From Achatina immaculata (lineage: Eukaryota; Mollusca; Gastropoda; Stylommatophora; Achatinidae): DNA of 64,000 bases. The notes beneath the pieces were generated by a model. That model searched no databases. It was not told the origin of the DNA and saw only the letters and a program-made list of their open reading frames with translations. The number at the start of each line of letters is the position of its first letter. Position 1 is the stretch's first letter. The stretch is taken from positions 20,949,639 to 21,013,638 of the forward strand of contig CM019721.1 in the NCBI GenBank assembly GCA_009760885.1, read 5' to 3'. Below are positions 34,501 to 45,176 of the stretch, piece by piece. The translations under genes were made by a program, and so were the position numbers.

Positions 34501-35702
34501 ATTCTTTATTGCCCATAAAACTTCTTCTATTGTCAGTTCGGGTTCTTTCTCCTCCAATAATAATTCTGACGGGATGGTGTGAGAGGAGATCACCAACTGA
34601 GCTGATGGCCTGCATGATGGATCGTGTACTCTGGAGAAGCATAATAGCCAACGCCAGTCGGCACGGCACATGATGATGATGATGATGATCTCATTTTCCA
34701 TGCAAAAAGCCATTAGATGAACTATGCTAATTTTCCCTACAACATATCATTCATCTTCATCTCTTTTTTTTTACCAATCTTTGGATTGAAATCTCACATT
34801 ATTAATACAATATTATTTTTCCGTACCTGGTCTATTGTCATTTGCAGTGTGTTATAAAAGTCTTCTACTTCCTCTTCTTGTTCTGCTGATGTAGGTGCAT
34901 ATATCTGGATGATTGTTACATTTCTAGGAGTGCCCTTAAGTCTGATTGTGAGGATTCTATCACTTACTGGATTGTAACCTAGTAATGCTTTTGATGTTGA
35001 TTTGTCCAAGTAAAAAAGCCACTCCATTCTTTCCTCCTAAATCTTCACCAGAGTATCTAAAGATATTATCATTCTTGCTCTTGAAGTGTCCTGATCCTTT
35101 CCATCGATGCTCATAGATTCCCAAAATGTGTATCCCCGTTCTTTTCATCTCATCACTTATTATTTGATAATACATACTTCTTACATTCCATGTTCCTACT
35201 CTTATTTTTCTTTTTAGTTTGATGCAGGGGCTTTCCTTAGTAACACCGTCAGGATTTTGTCCGTCATCACAATTACTAGTACTGCCCTCTGTCTCACACT
35301 CTTCCTCAGTGTTAAAATTAGATCTATCTGGCCTGGGGGACTCACCACCAGATCTTTTTCCTATTTGACTTTCCTTGTTGCTGTTTGGGTTTCTTGGTAT
35401 ATTTCCAGAAGATAGTTTACCATTGCTTTCCTTCCGGGCAGTGACTGTACTAGTCAGTGATCGTAGCCATTGTCCCTACATTGAGATCATCTGCCTACCA
35501 TCATAGTATGGTGACCATAACCAATATTATCTGTCAGCTGCTCTCCCATTCCATCCACCACCTGCTCTCATGGCTTCACGTCACCCTGATCGGGGGGCTA
35601 TAAGGGTACTACACCTTGCCCAAGGGTGTCCCGTAGACTGACGGAGGTAAAGAGGCGTCTTACTTCTCCTTTGATAAGGGTTACCCCTACCCCACTAACC
35701 TG
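31551..35702 (-). mobile_element. LINE family B, near full-length decayed copy (B3) with chimeric insert
   Basis: The minus strand begins at the family 5' end (35702, aggttagtggggtaggggta, shared with B5) and ends in the GAATGAAT tail at 31551. Endonuclease pieces: MKRTGIHILGIYEHRWKG in 34960-35175, VTIIQIYAPTSAEQEEEVED in 34794-35027, and NQIDYILVQRRWRS plus DCDTDHELL in 33300-33710. RT pieces: AGFRQGRGSRDHIF and LYLSFIDYSKAFGCIQHQ in 32478-32759. C-terminus: YACETWTLNK and KCYRRVLQISWTQKR in 31558-32040. Frameshifts and stops are numerous. The flanks gaacacaata (31541-31550) and gaacacaaca (35703-35712) are a probable 10-bp target duplication. The insert at 33723-34689 interrupts it. Confidence 0.88.
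33723..34689 (+). mobile_element. Chimeric retro-insertion C2: C end + B segment + second C end, 9-bp TSD
   Basis: Three joined parts in one insertion inside B3. 33723-34281 is a family C 3' end with an uninterrupted 160-codon frame (33787-34269; LLYGSESWTIGKS, AAEMWFISRMLRIPW, RRSRGRPREM) and its GAT tail. 34282-34562 is family B sequence in antisense orientation, beginning tgactaatcagg. 34563-34689 is the last ~125 bp of another C copy plus a GAT tail. The repeat ctcattttc at 33714-33722 and 34690-34698 flanks the whole, so it inserted as one unit. The first two parts match 54639-55490 nearly base for base, where C4 sits in B5 at the same junction. The final C piece instead resembles C1 (ACTGA, GATCGTGTACTC variants). 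Confidence 0.88.
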
Positions 35703-35712
35703 GAACACAACA

Positions 35713-35755
35713 GAATGTAAACACTTTTTTCTCATTTTCCTCACTTCCTCTACAG
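35713..35755 (-). other. Possible coding island between array and LINE B3
   Basis: On the minus strand, the last unit of the 32-bp array ends in ttggtacag, a possible acceptor, followed by an open frame LYKAVEEVRKMRKKCLHSV up to the B3 insertion point. A second frame is also open here. Too short to be sure; listed because it is the only unique DNA between these repeats. Confidence 0.2.
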
Positions 35756-35767
35756 CTTTGTAAAGCT

Positions 35768-36232
35768 GTACCAAACACCTCTATCTACCTTTATTACTAG
35801 AACCATATAACTATAGCTACCTTTATTACTAGAACCATACACCTCTATCTACCTTTATTACTAGAACAATATGCCTATATCTACCTTTATTACTAGAACC
35901 ATTCGCCTCTATCTACCTTTATTACTAGAACCATATGCCTCTATCTACCTTTATTACTAGAACCATACACTGCTATCTACCTTCATTATTAGAACCATAC
36001 ACCTCAATCTACATTTATTACTAAAACCATACACTGCTATCTACCTTTATTACCAGAAACATACAACTCTATCTATCTTTATTACTTGAACCATACACCT
36101 CTATCTACCTTTATTATCAGAATCATACACCTCTCTTACCTTTATCATCAGAATCATATCCCTCTGTCTTCCTTTATTACTAAAATCATAACCTCTATCT
36201 AATTTTATTACAAGAACCACACACCTCTATCT
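35768..36232. repeat. Minisatellite, 32-bp unit, minus orientation
   Basis: Unit tctacctttattactagaac plus catacacctcta, about 14 copies: the reverse complement of the 30838-31325 array. The region between them contains little but LINE B3 and its insert. Confidence 0.93.
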
Positions 36233-36334
36233 ACCACATGTAGTGTAAAACGTGTTAGTGGAAGTTTACATGTTATCAATATTGGGAGAAATATTTACTG
36301 AGTATACCTCATAGTTCACCGACAAACATTATTC
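36233..36334. other. Unique island between two minisatellites
   Basis: No feature firmly supported. A minus-strand stretch has an AG at its array side and weak donors (GTGAAC, GTATAC), so a short exon is possible but not shown. Confidence 0.25.
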
Positions 36335-36832
36335 TTGTTATGTACTACAGCATCTGAGGACAGATTCTATCTCTCCTATTACACCACCAACCCAGGTACT
36401 ACAGCACTAGAGGACAGATTCTATCTCCCCTTTTACACCACCAACCCAGGTACTACAGCACTAGAAGACAGATTCTATCTCCCCTATTACACCACTAAAC
36501 CAGGTACTACAGCACTAGAGGACAGATTCTATCTCCCCTATTACACCATCAACCCAGCTACTACAGCACTAGAGGACAGATTCTATCTCCCCTATTACAC
36601 CACCAGTCCAGGAACTACAGTACTAGAGGACAGATTCTATCTCCCCTATTACACCAGCAACCCATGTACTACAGTACTAGAGGACAGATTATATCTCCCC
36701 TATTACATCACCAACCCAGGTACTACAGTACTAGAGGACAGATTCTATCTCCCCTATTACACCACCAACCCATGTACTACAGTACTAGAGGACAGATTCT
36801 ATCTCCCCTATTACATCACCAACCCAGTTTCC
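36335..36832. repeat. Minisatellite, 54-bp unit (~9 copies)
   Basis: Unit ggtactacagcactagagga, then cagattctatctcccctatt and acaccaccaaccca. 54 bp is 18 codons; the plus-strand 176-codon frame (TTALEDRFYLPYYTTNPG repeats) is an artefact. Confidence 0.93.
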
Positions 36833-36902
36833 CCCTTCCTTGGCCTATTGTATGCCAGCTGTTAGTAAATCCGCTCAAGCTTCTAACATTCAATTCAACA
36901 AT
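36833..36902. other. Unique island, possible 39-bp minus-strand exon
   Basis: The minus strand has an AG after tttactaac (36863-36864 area), then an open LAYNRPRKGETGL, then TTG|GTGATG. The same TTG|GTG junction recurs in each unit of the array next to it. Weak evidence. Confidence 0.22.
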
Positions 36903-38095
36903 ACACATGACATGCAATACAAATCACTATTATTGAGGAAAGACGCTGGCGATGGTTGGGACATGTGCTTCGAATGACTGACAACTCACTACCAAAAATA
37001 GCACTAAGATGGACACCACAGGGGAACAGAAGTAAGGGTAGACCAAAAGAGACATGGAGAAGAACAACAGAAAGGATGTTGAGCAATAGAGGGCTCACCT
37101 GGGCAAGAACAGAAAAAAAGGCGAAGGACAGGCATTTGTGGAAAACCCTTGCGGAAGCCCCATGTGCCCTGGGCACTTAAGGTTCAGAGAGAGAGAGATG
37201 TCTGACACATGACATGCAATATAAATAACTATGTCTGACACATGACATGCAGTACAAATCACTATGTCTGACACATGACATGTAATACAAGTCACTATGT
37301 CTGACACATGACATGCAGTACAAATCACTATATCTGACACATGACATGCAATACAAATCACTATGTCTGACACATGATATGCAATATAAATCACTATGAC
37401 TGACACATGACATGCAATACAGATCACTATGTCTGACACATGACATGCAATACAAATCACTATGTCTGACACATGACATGCAATACAAATGTCTGACACA
37501 TGACATGCAATATAAATCACTATGTCTGACACATGACATGCAATACAAATCACTATGACTGACACATGACATGCAATACAAATCACTATGTCTGACACAT
37601 GCCATGTAAAAGAAAATACAATGTCTGAAACATGGCATGCAATAGAAAATACAGTGTCTGACACATGACATGCAATAGAAAATACAACGTCTATCACATG
37701 ACATTCAATAGAAAATTCAGTGTCTGATACATGACATGCAAAAGAAAATACAATGTCTGAAACATGACATGCAATAGAAAATACAATGTCTGAAAAATGA
37801 CAATGCAATAGAAAATACAACGTCTGACACATGACATGCATTAGAAAATTCAGTGTCTGACACATGACATGCAACAGAAAATACAATGTCTGACACATGA
37901 CATGCAATAGAAAATTTAATGTTTGACACATGACATGCAATACAAATCACTGTGTCTGACACATGACATGTAGAACAAATCACTATGTCTGACACGTGAC
38001 ATGCAATACAAATCACTATGTCTGACATATGACTTGCAATACAAATCACTATGTCTGACACATGAAATGAAATACAAATCACTAAGTCTGAAATC
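36903..38095. repeat. Minisatellite, ~33-bp unit, interrupted by LINE D1
   Basis: Unit acatgacatgcaatacaaat plus cactatgtctgac. One unit lies at 36903-36935 and about 27 lie at 37197-38095, the gap being D1. In the middle (37600-37920) an agaaaatacaatgtctga variant replaces the tacaaatcac form. The 281-codon minus frame is a repeat artefact. Confidence 0.92.
36936..37196 (+). mobile_element. LINE family D, 3' end (copy D1) in minisatellite
   Basis: The plus strand encodes ERRWRWLGHVLRMTDNSLPK, then GNRSKGRPKETWRRTTERM and a terminal PCALGT, the C-terminus of a CR1/RTE-type LINE. It ends in ggttcagagagagagag, the family's GA tail. The array reads cleanly across both junctions (cactat|...|tgtctgac), so any target duplication is at most 2-3 bp. 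Confidence 0.88.
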
Positions 38096-38785
38096 AATAA
38101 TTCACCAAATTTAATTTACTCACAACAACATACAAACTGGCACTGACAATCAACATGACACCAAGGCAATATTAATCAATAACGGATGAGCAGTGGATGA
38201 ACAAATCAATGAAAATGCAAAATAACTGAAGCATAATAGCATATGGTAATGAAACTTCACAGGTCCGCAATATTAATATTATTAACTCTATGGACCTAAT
38301 GTCCTGGAACTCTCTAGGCCCTTACATGTGGCCTCCACACGGAGATGTGTGCATCTGCACCTTAATTTACGCAGCCAGAGCTGCCCATGACATTCATTAA
38401 TATAATCTATATAGATGCAAACGCATACTCAAAATGAATGAATAGCATATATAAAATCATGCATATTGCCAATCAAATATGCATAATACTCATAATGAAA
38501 TCATAACATATTAATAAGCATTCATTTTCTAATAAAATCTTATATCTTTACAACCATAACTATTAAGAGAACTTAAATTCTTATCACAATAATAAACAGG
38601 AAATTACAGCTCAATCCATAAGCACAACGAAAACACGATCTGGCCCGGCCATGCCTCCGAAACAATGATGCAAGAAAAATGATTAATCGCATACTAACTC
38701 GGAACCACTACTAAGCCTCGGGGGCGACTATGTTTAGGTCAAGGTAGTACGCCTCTCGACCCCAGCGCAGATCGCACACACTAGC
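38096..38785 (-). other. Unique 690-bp block: candidate terminal exon with 3' UTR
   Basis: The only long non-repetitive, non-transposon stretch between two minisatellites here. On the minus strand an AG at 38781-38782 is followed by one phase base and 22 codons, VCDLRWGREAYYLDLNIVAP and EA, ending in TAG at 38711-38713. About 600 bp of AT-rich sequence follows. ATTAAA is present on the minus strand near 38105, 10-20 bases before the block ends, as expected of a poly(A) signal. Phase 2 entry matches the exit of the exon at 49241-49326. Alternatives are a solo LTR or an unclassified element; I see no matching ends or target duplication. Confidence 0.33.
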
Positions 38786-40905
38786 TAGGTATATGTTGTA
38801 TGAGTTGTACGTAGCTATGTATATGTTGTATGAGTTATAAGTAGCTATGTTTATGTTAGATGATGTAGCTGTATCTAGGTGTATGTTGTATGATGTATCT
38901 GTAGGTAGGTATATGTTGTATGATGTATCTGTAGGTAGGTATATGTTGTATGATGTATCTGTAGCTAGGTACATGTTGTATGAATCATCTGTAGCTAGGT
39001 ATATGTTGTATTAGGTATCTATAAGTAGGTTATGTTGTATGAGTTATATGTAGCTATGTTTATGTTTATGAATTATCTGTAGCCAGTTATATGTCATATG
39101 AGGTATCTCTGGCTAGGTATATGTTGAATGAGTTATATGTTGATATCTACATGTTGTTTGAGCTATCTATAGCCAGGTATATGTGGCATGAGGTATCTCC
39201 GGCTAGGTACATGTATGAGTTATATGCAGCTGGGTATATGCTGTATGAGGTATCTGTAGCTAGGTATTTGCAATATGAGGTATCTATGGCTAGGTGTGTG
39301 TTGTATGAGGTATCTGTAGCCAACCATGTATTGTATGAGCTATCTGTAGTCTTGTATATGTTGTATGAATTATAGAAGGTCGATAATTATGTAACGAGAC
39401 TAATTACATAAAAAATAAAATAAATAGCAGTTGAAGATACAACCTGTATTTTATTAAAAGTAAGCCCCTTGTGCATTGATACAGCGAGTGGCACGATCTA
39501 ACAAACACTGGAACGACCTCTGTAGTTCTTCTGTTGGTATGGCCCTTAAACTCAATGTTACGGCCCTTTGAGATGTCACCAGTATCGTCAAAGAAACGTC
39601 CTTTCAATGGTAACTTTAATTTTGGGAACAGAAAATAATCGCAGGGAGACAAATCTGGGGAATATGGTGGATGGTTGATATGTTTCTGGGCCAAAAATTA
39701 CCGTACAACTACAGCCCGGTGAGCCAGTGCATTATTATGAAGAAGGAAAAAGCTGCCAGGTGTTGAATACTCGGGTCGGACATGGAGAATCCTTTTCAAT
39801 AGGCGTTTCAGAATACTTACAAAAACACTTTGGCAGTGACAGTCTGTCCCTCTGGAATAAATTCTTTGTGAATAATTCCTTTGATGTCGTAGAAGCACAC
39901 AAACACTATCTTCACTTTCGACTTGTGAAGACGAATTTGTGTGCCTTTTTGGTGATGATGACTTCCACTGAGCACTTTGGCGTTTAGTTATGGGATCATA
40001 TCGGAAAATCCATGTTTCATCCTCTGCAACAATCAAATTTAAGAAATGTTATTTCTGCGACACGTTTTGATGATGTCTTTTGCGTACTCAACACGCTGAT
40101 GTTTTTGATCATCAGACAACGCATGTGGTACAGACTGGCAAGCAATTTTTCTTTTGCTCAAATCTTCCACAAAAAATTTTGAGAATTGTCTCTCAGTTAA
40201 CACCAAATTCATCTGCCATCATCCTCACAGTCAAACAGCGATCCTCTTGTATCCGTTCTCTGACTTTTGCAATGAATTCCTCATTACGAAGAGAAATTGA
40301 GCGTCCATGTCTAGTTGCTTTTGCAATCGTTTTCACACCCATTTTGAGTCATGAATACCACCTGAATATCTGTGCACGAGATAAACAATTATCCCCATAA
40401 ACTTGTCGCATCACTTTAACTGTCTCAATGGCACTTTTTTCCAAGTTTTAAACAGAATTTAATGTTAGCTTTTTGCTCCATGCTGATTATGTGACAATGC
40501 ATTTCTAACTAGATCAACAAAATGGAGTCTTGTTTGTCGTCTGCTTATCAAGCGACGAAAAAAAGCTGCCAGACCACAAATTAATGTTGCCACTTTGGAT
40601 TCCATGCTTTGCTTCATAGATGACATTATTGTCTTGGCCATAATAAAATCAGTCTCATTACTTAACTGTCGGACCTTGGATAAAGTCAGTTATATGTTGC
40701 AAGAGCTATCAATAGCCAAGTATATGTTGTACAAGATACGAGCCATCTGTAATCAAGTATAAGGTATTGTAACTAGGTATATGATGTGTAAAGTATCTGT
40801 CTATAAGCTAGGTAATATGATGTATGAATTATCTGTCTGTAAGCTAGGTATATGTTGTATGAGGTAAATGCATATGTTGTATAACTATCTGTAGCCAAGC
40901 TTATA
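38786..40905. repeat. Minisatellite, ~31-bp unit, interrupted by mariner Mar1
   Basis: Units like gtatgagttatctgtagcta plus ggtatatgttg run 38786-39376 and 40690-40905. The gap is Mar1. The unit is shared with the short array at 30690-30815. Confidence 0.88.
39377..40676 (-). mobile_element. Mariner-type DNA transposon Mar1, full length but decayed
   Basis: 1.3 kb, the usual mariner size, with imperfect terminal inverted repeats of ~32 bp (39377-39408 and 40645-40676; aggtc...taacgagact against aggtccgac...taatgagact). The minus strand encodes the transposase in broken frames. Near the start are a DNA-binding region (KVMRQVYGD-like) and SLRNEEFIAKVRE-like residues, then VAEDETWIFRYDP with the first catalytic Asp, LLHNNALAHRA where the second Asp is changed to Asn (normally HDNA), and HPPYSPDLSPCDYFLFPKLK with the third. 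It cuts and pastes DNA when intact; the Asp-to-Asn change and frameshifts make this copy inactive. Confidence 0.88.
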
Positions 40906-40939
40906 CTGGTTATGGTTAGGGTTATGTACATGTATATGT

Positions 40940-41024
40940 ACGCGCATCCGTGTAAATGTTTATATATCTACTCTAGTGTATGTTACATAATCATATATAT
41001 ATATATATACATTTATATATATTA
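40940..41024. repeat. AT-rich spacer with (TA)n
   Basis: Short (AT)n runs between the minisatellite and the 3' tail of LINE A5. A single ggttagggtta at 40914-40926 resembles a telomere unit but is not repeated. Confidence 0.8.
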
Positions 41025-43550
41025 TCTTATGTCTTATATCCTTCCCGTGCCGTTAAACGTCACATAGGGCTCGCAAAGTAGTTCGCCAATTTTTCCTGTC
41101 TTCGGCGAGTCTTTCAACCTCATCAAAGGATTTTATGCCTGTTAATTTGGCATCTCTTAATAATGTCCTTTTCAGAGTTTCACGCGGTCTGCCTCTTTTT
41201 CTTTGGCCTGTTGTGTTCCACTTGATAGCTTGTTTTGGGATTCTCTGATCATTTCTTCTCATCAAGTGACCAACATATGTCCATCTCCTTTTCCTGATCA
41301 CCCATGAGACTGGTTGTTGTTCAGTCATCTGTCTTATCTCTGCATTGTTCTTGAATTCATTCCACTTGATGCCGAGTATTTTCCTTATGCATTTGTTTTC
41401 GAAAGAGTCTAATTTCTTTTCTATTTCTTTAGTTGTTTTCCAGCCAGCTTTCGCATGCATAAATGAGGGTGGATATTACATTTGAATTGAATAGTCTTAA
41501 CTTGGTTTTTGTGCTTATAACTTTTGAATTCCATATGTTCTCAAGATTCTTGAAGAATGATGCTGCTTTTGCAATTCTGATTCTAACTTCCTTTTTAGTG
41601 TCACCATCCTGGTCTATGTAGTTGCCAAGGTATGCAAATTGATTGACTTCTTCAATATCTGTCCCTTCTATGTGTATTTTTCAATTTTGATTGAGAGGAA
41701 GTTTTATTAATTTTGTTTTGTCCCTGTTAATTTCAAGTCCTATTTTGCTAGCCAGTGAAGATAGGCTATCTGTTTTTTCTTGCATGGAATTCACATTATT
41801 ACTGATAAGAGTTATGTCATCAGCAAAATCAAGGTCTTCTAGTTTGGTCCCATGTAGCCAGTCAATACCTGTGTTACCTGTGCAGCATTTTTTCATTATG
41901 AAGTCTATTGTAATCCCAAAAAGTAAAGGAGACAGTATACATCCTTGTTTCACACCTGTTTCAATCTGGAACCATTCACTCATCCCTTCTTCTGTCTTGA
42001 CTGGACAAACATATCCATTGTATAAGTCCTTAATGATGTTGACAATTTTAGATGGTATTCCATATAGACTTAAAGTTCTCCACAATGCATCTCTGTGAAT
42101 GCTATCAAATGCCTTTCTAAAGTCTATGAAGATCAGGGTTAATTTTTTTCTGCTTTTCAATATGTTCTTCAAGTATTATTCTGAGAGTAAAGATCTGGTC
42201 GAGACAGCTTCTCCCTTTTCGAAATCCTGCTTGTTCTTCTCTCATTGCAGTATCCCCTATATCTTTGAGTCTATTCAAAATGACTTTGCAAAATACTTTT
42301 GACACAATTGATATTAAGGTTACTCCTCTCCAGTTGTTACAGTCACTAAGGTTGCCTTTTCTTTGGTATTTTAACAATGATTTCTTTCTTCCAATTAGAA
42401 GGGACCTTTTCTTCTTTCCAAATCTTGTTAAACATTCTCTGTAGTTGTCTCATGTTGTCACTATTGATACCTTTGAGCATTTTGGGTGTTATTTCATCTT
42501 CACCTGCAGCTTTTTGTTAGCCATTAAATTCACTGCTGTTTCAATTTCATGCAATTTAATTTCATCTAGGTTGACATTTAGTTGTGGGGCTGGTAAGTCA
42601 GTTTCAAGGTTTAACAAATCTTTTGGGTGTGATTGATTAAGTATTTCTTGGAAGTGTTCAGCTCATCTGTGCTTTTGGTCTTTATTTGATGTTAATAGGG
42701 TTCCAGTTTTGCTAAGGGTTGGTCTTTCTTTAGATGTAATAGTACCTGTTAGCCTCTTTTGTATGTTATATAAAGTTTTGCTGTCTCCTGTTTTTGCTGC
42801 TTTTTCTGCCTCTTTCGCCATATTGTCTATGTATTCTCTTTTATCCCTTCTAGCTGAACTTTTTACTTTCTTGTCTATTTCTTTGTATGTTGCTTTCGCC
42901 AGATCTTTTCTAGGATCTGTTTTTGCATTCAACATGTCTAATTTGACTGCTTGTTTTTCATGTATATACTTCCATGTTTTATCAGATCATCATAATCATC
43001 ATCATGTGCCGTGCCGACTGGCGTTGGCTGTTATGCTTCTCCAGAGTACCCGATCCTTCATGCAGGCCATCAGTTCACTTGGTGATCTCCTCTCACACCA
43101 TCCCGTCAGACTGTCCAGTATCATTTCTTTGGTCTTCCTCTTGATCTTCTTCCTTCTATTTTTCCTGTTGTTATAATATGTTCAATGCTCCCTCTTCTCA
43201 TTGCATGTCCTGTGAAAGTACATTGTCTCTCTCTTATCTTTTTGACAAGGTTTTTTGTCTCTCCAGCTCTTCTCATAAATTCTTCATTAGTTATTTTTGC
43301 TGTCCATGGGATTCGCAACATTCTTCTAATAAACCACATTTCTGCTGCTTCCAATGATTTTTGTGTAGACTTGCCTATTGTCCATGATTCACTTCCATAT
43401 AACAAGATAGGTTCAATATAGCATTTTAGGACTCGTTTTCTAACATTCATTGATAAAGATGTGTTAGCTAATATGTTCCTCATTATCTGAAATGCAGTCT
43501 TTGCTTGGCCTATTCTGTTCCTATCTGATATCCATGCTTTATATATACAG
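41025..43550 (-). mobile_element. LINE family A, 5'-truncated copy (A5), split by LINE C3
   Basis: The minus strand runs from about 43550 (aaagcatggatatcag) to 42985 after C3 and on to the 3' tail at about 41025. Frames include a coiled region (MLNAKTDPRKDLAKATYKEI) at 42663-42935, CNNWRGVTLISIVSKVF at 42117-42377, FIDFRKAFDSIHRDALW with GVKQGCILSPLLFG and DFADDITLIS at 41681-42172, and the RKRRWTYVGHLMRRND C-terminus at 41053-41460. Four or more frameshifts separate them. It is very similar to A2, so not old. Confidence 0.9.
42985..43532 (-). mobile_element. LINE family C, 3' end (copy C3) inside A5
   Basis: The minus strand encodes MRNILANTSLSMNVRKRVLK, ILLYGSESWTIGKS and AAEMWFIRRMLRIPW, with a frameshift near the C-terminus. 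Its GAT tail faces left (plus atcatcataatcatcatcat at about 42986). A possible 7-bp target duplication is atcagat / atctgat (one mismatch). Confidence 0.88.
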
Positions 43551-43832
43551 GATAAAACAGAAACATATGACGTTATTTAAAATGAAATAAAAGGCATCAG
43601 CTTGTACTAATGAAGCTTTCCTATGCACAAATCATCTACAAGGAAATGAGATTTGTCTTGAGCAGCAGCTGATTAGGTTTGACAACTTGACGTCTCATTC
43701 CAAATTTTGCCTTTCAAACTGTCTCAGTTACACACGTTGCTAGAGTGGGGGTGGACTCCATCTTGCTGCATCCACGAGTTCTTCCAGACAGAGATAGCAC
43801 TGCCCCACGTGCAAAGAAGCTGTTTATCAAGG
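43551..43832 (-). mobile_element. Fragment of a Tc1/mariner-like transposon
   Basis: On the minus strand near 43730-43800 a frame reads VWKNSWMQQDGVHPHSSNV, similar to the catalytic QQDG...PH region of Tc1/mariner-type transposases. The stretch toward 43551 ends attttaaataacgtcatatg and tttctgttttatcctgta, which looks like a transposon end. Only a fragment. Confidence 0.5.
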
Positions 43833-44312
43833 TCGCTGTACTTACATCATAATCTTCACAGAAATCATATGTGTCTTCAAGGTCGCTGTACTTACACCAT
43901 AATCTTCACAGAAATCATGTGTGTCTTCAAGGTCTCTGTACTTACATCATAATCTTCACAGAAATCATGTGTGTCTTCAAGGTCGCTGTACTTACATCAT
44001 AATCTTCACAGAAATCATGTGTCTTCAAGGTCGCTGTACTTACAAAATAATCTTCACATAAATCATGTGTGTCTTCAAGGTCGGTGTACTAACATCATAA
44101 TCTTCACATAAATCATGTGTGTCTTCAAGGTCGGTATACTAACATCATAATCTTCACATAAATCATGTGTGTCTTCATTGTCGGTGTACTAACATCATAA
44201 TCTTCACATAAATCATGTGTGTCTTCATTGTCGGTGTACTTACATCGTGATCTTCACAGAAATCATGTGTGTCTTCAAGGTCGGTGTACTAACATCATAA
44301 TCTTCGCAGAAA
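43833..44312. repeat. Minisatellite, ~50-bp unit (~10 copies) carrying a donor-like site
   Basis: Unit tcttcaaggtcgctgtactt, then acatcataatcttcacagaa and atcatgtgtg. On the minus strand most units contain TATGAT|GTAAGTACAG, a strong 5' splice-site match. Some units have GTTAGT instead. Confidence 0.93.
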
Positions 44313-44427
44313 TAAATCCTGATTATGCAAGATGACGTCAAGATACATTCAGCAGTTCACTTCTCACAACGGAAGGGCCACACATGCAGCGCACGGGGGT
44401 TTTCTACTGCTAAATAGCTGCATAATT
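44313..44427. other. Unique island between two minisatellites
   Basis: No gene shown. On the minus strand the only open piece abutting the first donor-like site is 25 bases after an AG in cataatcag; longer readings contain stops. Confidence 0.25.
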
Positions 44428-45131
44428 ACCTGGTATCAGGTGAGGTAGTGGCAATATCACATGGTATTAGGTGAGCCAGTGGCAATATCACCTGGTATCA
44501 GGTGAGGCAGTTACAATATCAACTGATATCAGGTGAGCCAGTGGCAATGTCACATGATATCAGATGAGCCAGTGTCAATATCACCTAGTATCAGGTGAGC
44601 AAGTGGCAATATCACCTGGTATCAGATGAGGCAGTGGCAATATCAAATGGTATCAGGTGAAGCAATATCACCTGGTATCAGGTGAGCCAGTGGCAATATC
44701 ACCTGGTATCAGGTGAGCCAATGGCAATATTACCTGGTATCAGGGGAGGCAGTGGAAATATTACCTGGTATCAGGTTAGCCAGTGGCAATATTACCTGGT
44801 ATCAGGTTAGGCAGTGGCAATATCACCTGGTATCAGGTGAGCCAATGGCAATATTACCTGGTATCAGGTGAGGCAGTGGAAATATTACCTGGTATCAGGT
44901 TAGCCAGTGGCAATATTACCTGGTATCAGGTTAGCCAGTGGCAATATTACCTGGTATCAGGTTAGGCAGTGGCAATATCACCTGGTATCATGTGAGCCAG
45001 TGGCAGTATCACCTAGTATTAGGTGAGCCAGTGGCAATATCATCTAGTATCAGGTGAGGCAGTGGCAATATCACCTGGTATCAGGTGAGGCAGTGGCAAT
45101 ATCACCTGGTATCAGGTGAGGCAGTGCTGTC
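44428..45131. repeat. Minisatellite, ~31-bp unit (~22 copies)
   Basis: Unit tatcacctggtatcaggtga plus gccagtggcaa. It includes the near-palindrome tcacctggtatcaggtga, so each unit can fold into a hairpin. The plus strand reads CAG|GTGAG in each unit. Confidence 0.93.
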
Positions 45132-45176
45132 AAATTATAATGCTTCTTCTTCTTCTTCTTCTTTCGCATTGTCTGT

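Noticed and set aside
37095..37940. 281-codon minus-strand frame of CHVSDIVICIA repeats
   Set aside because: Tandem-repeat artefact of a ~33-bp unit that also runs through part of LINE D1.
38720..38780. tRNA or tRNA-derived SINE head in the GC-richer end of the unique block
   Set aside because: No cloverleaf pairing or B-box match could be drawn.
40914..40926. ggttagggtta as interstitial telomere repeat
   Set aside because: Only one unit; expected by chance in this sequence.
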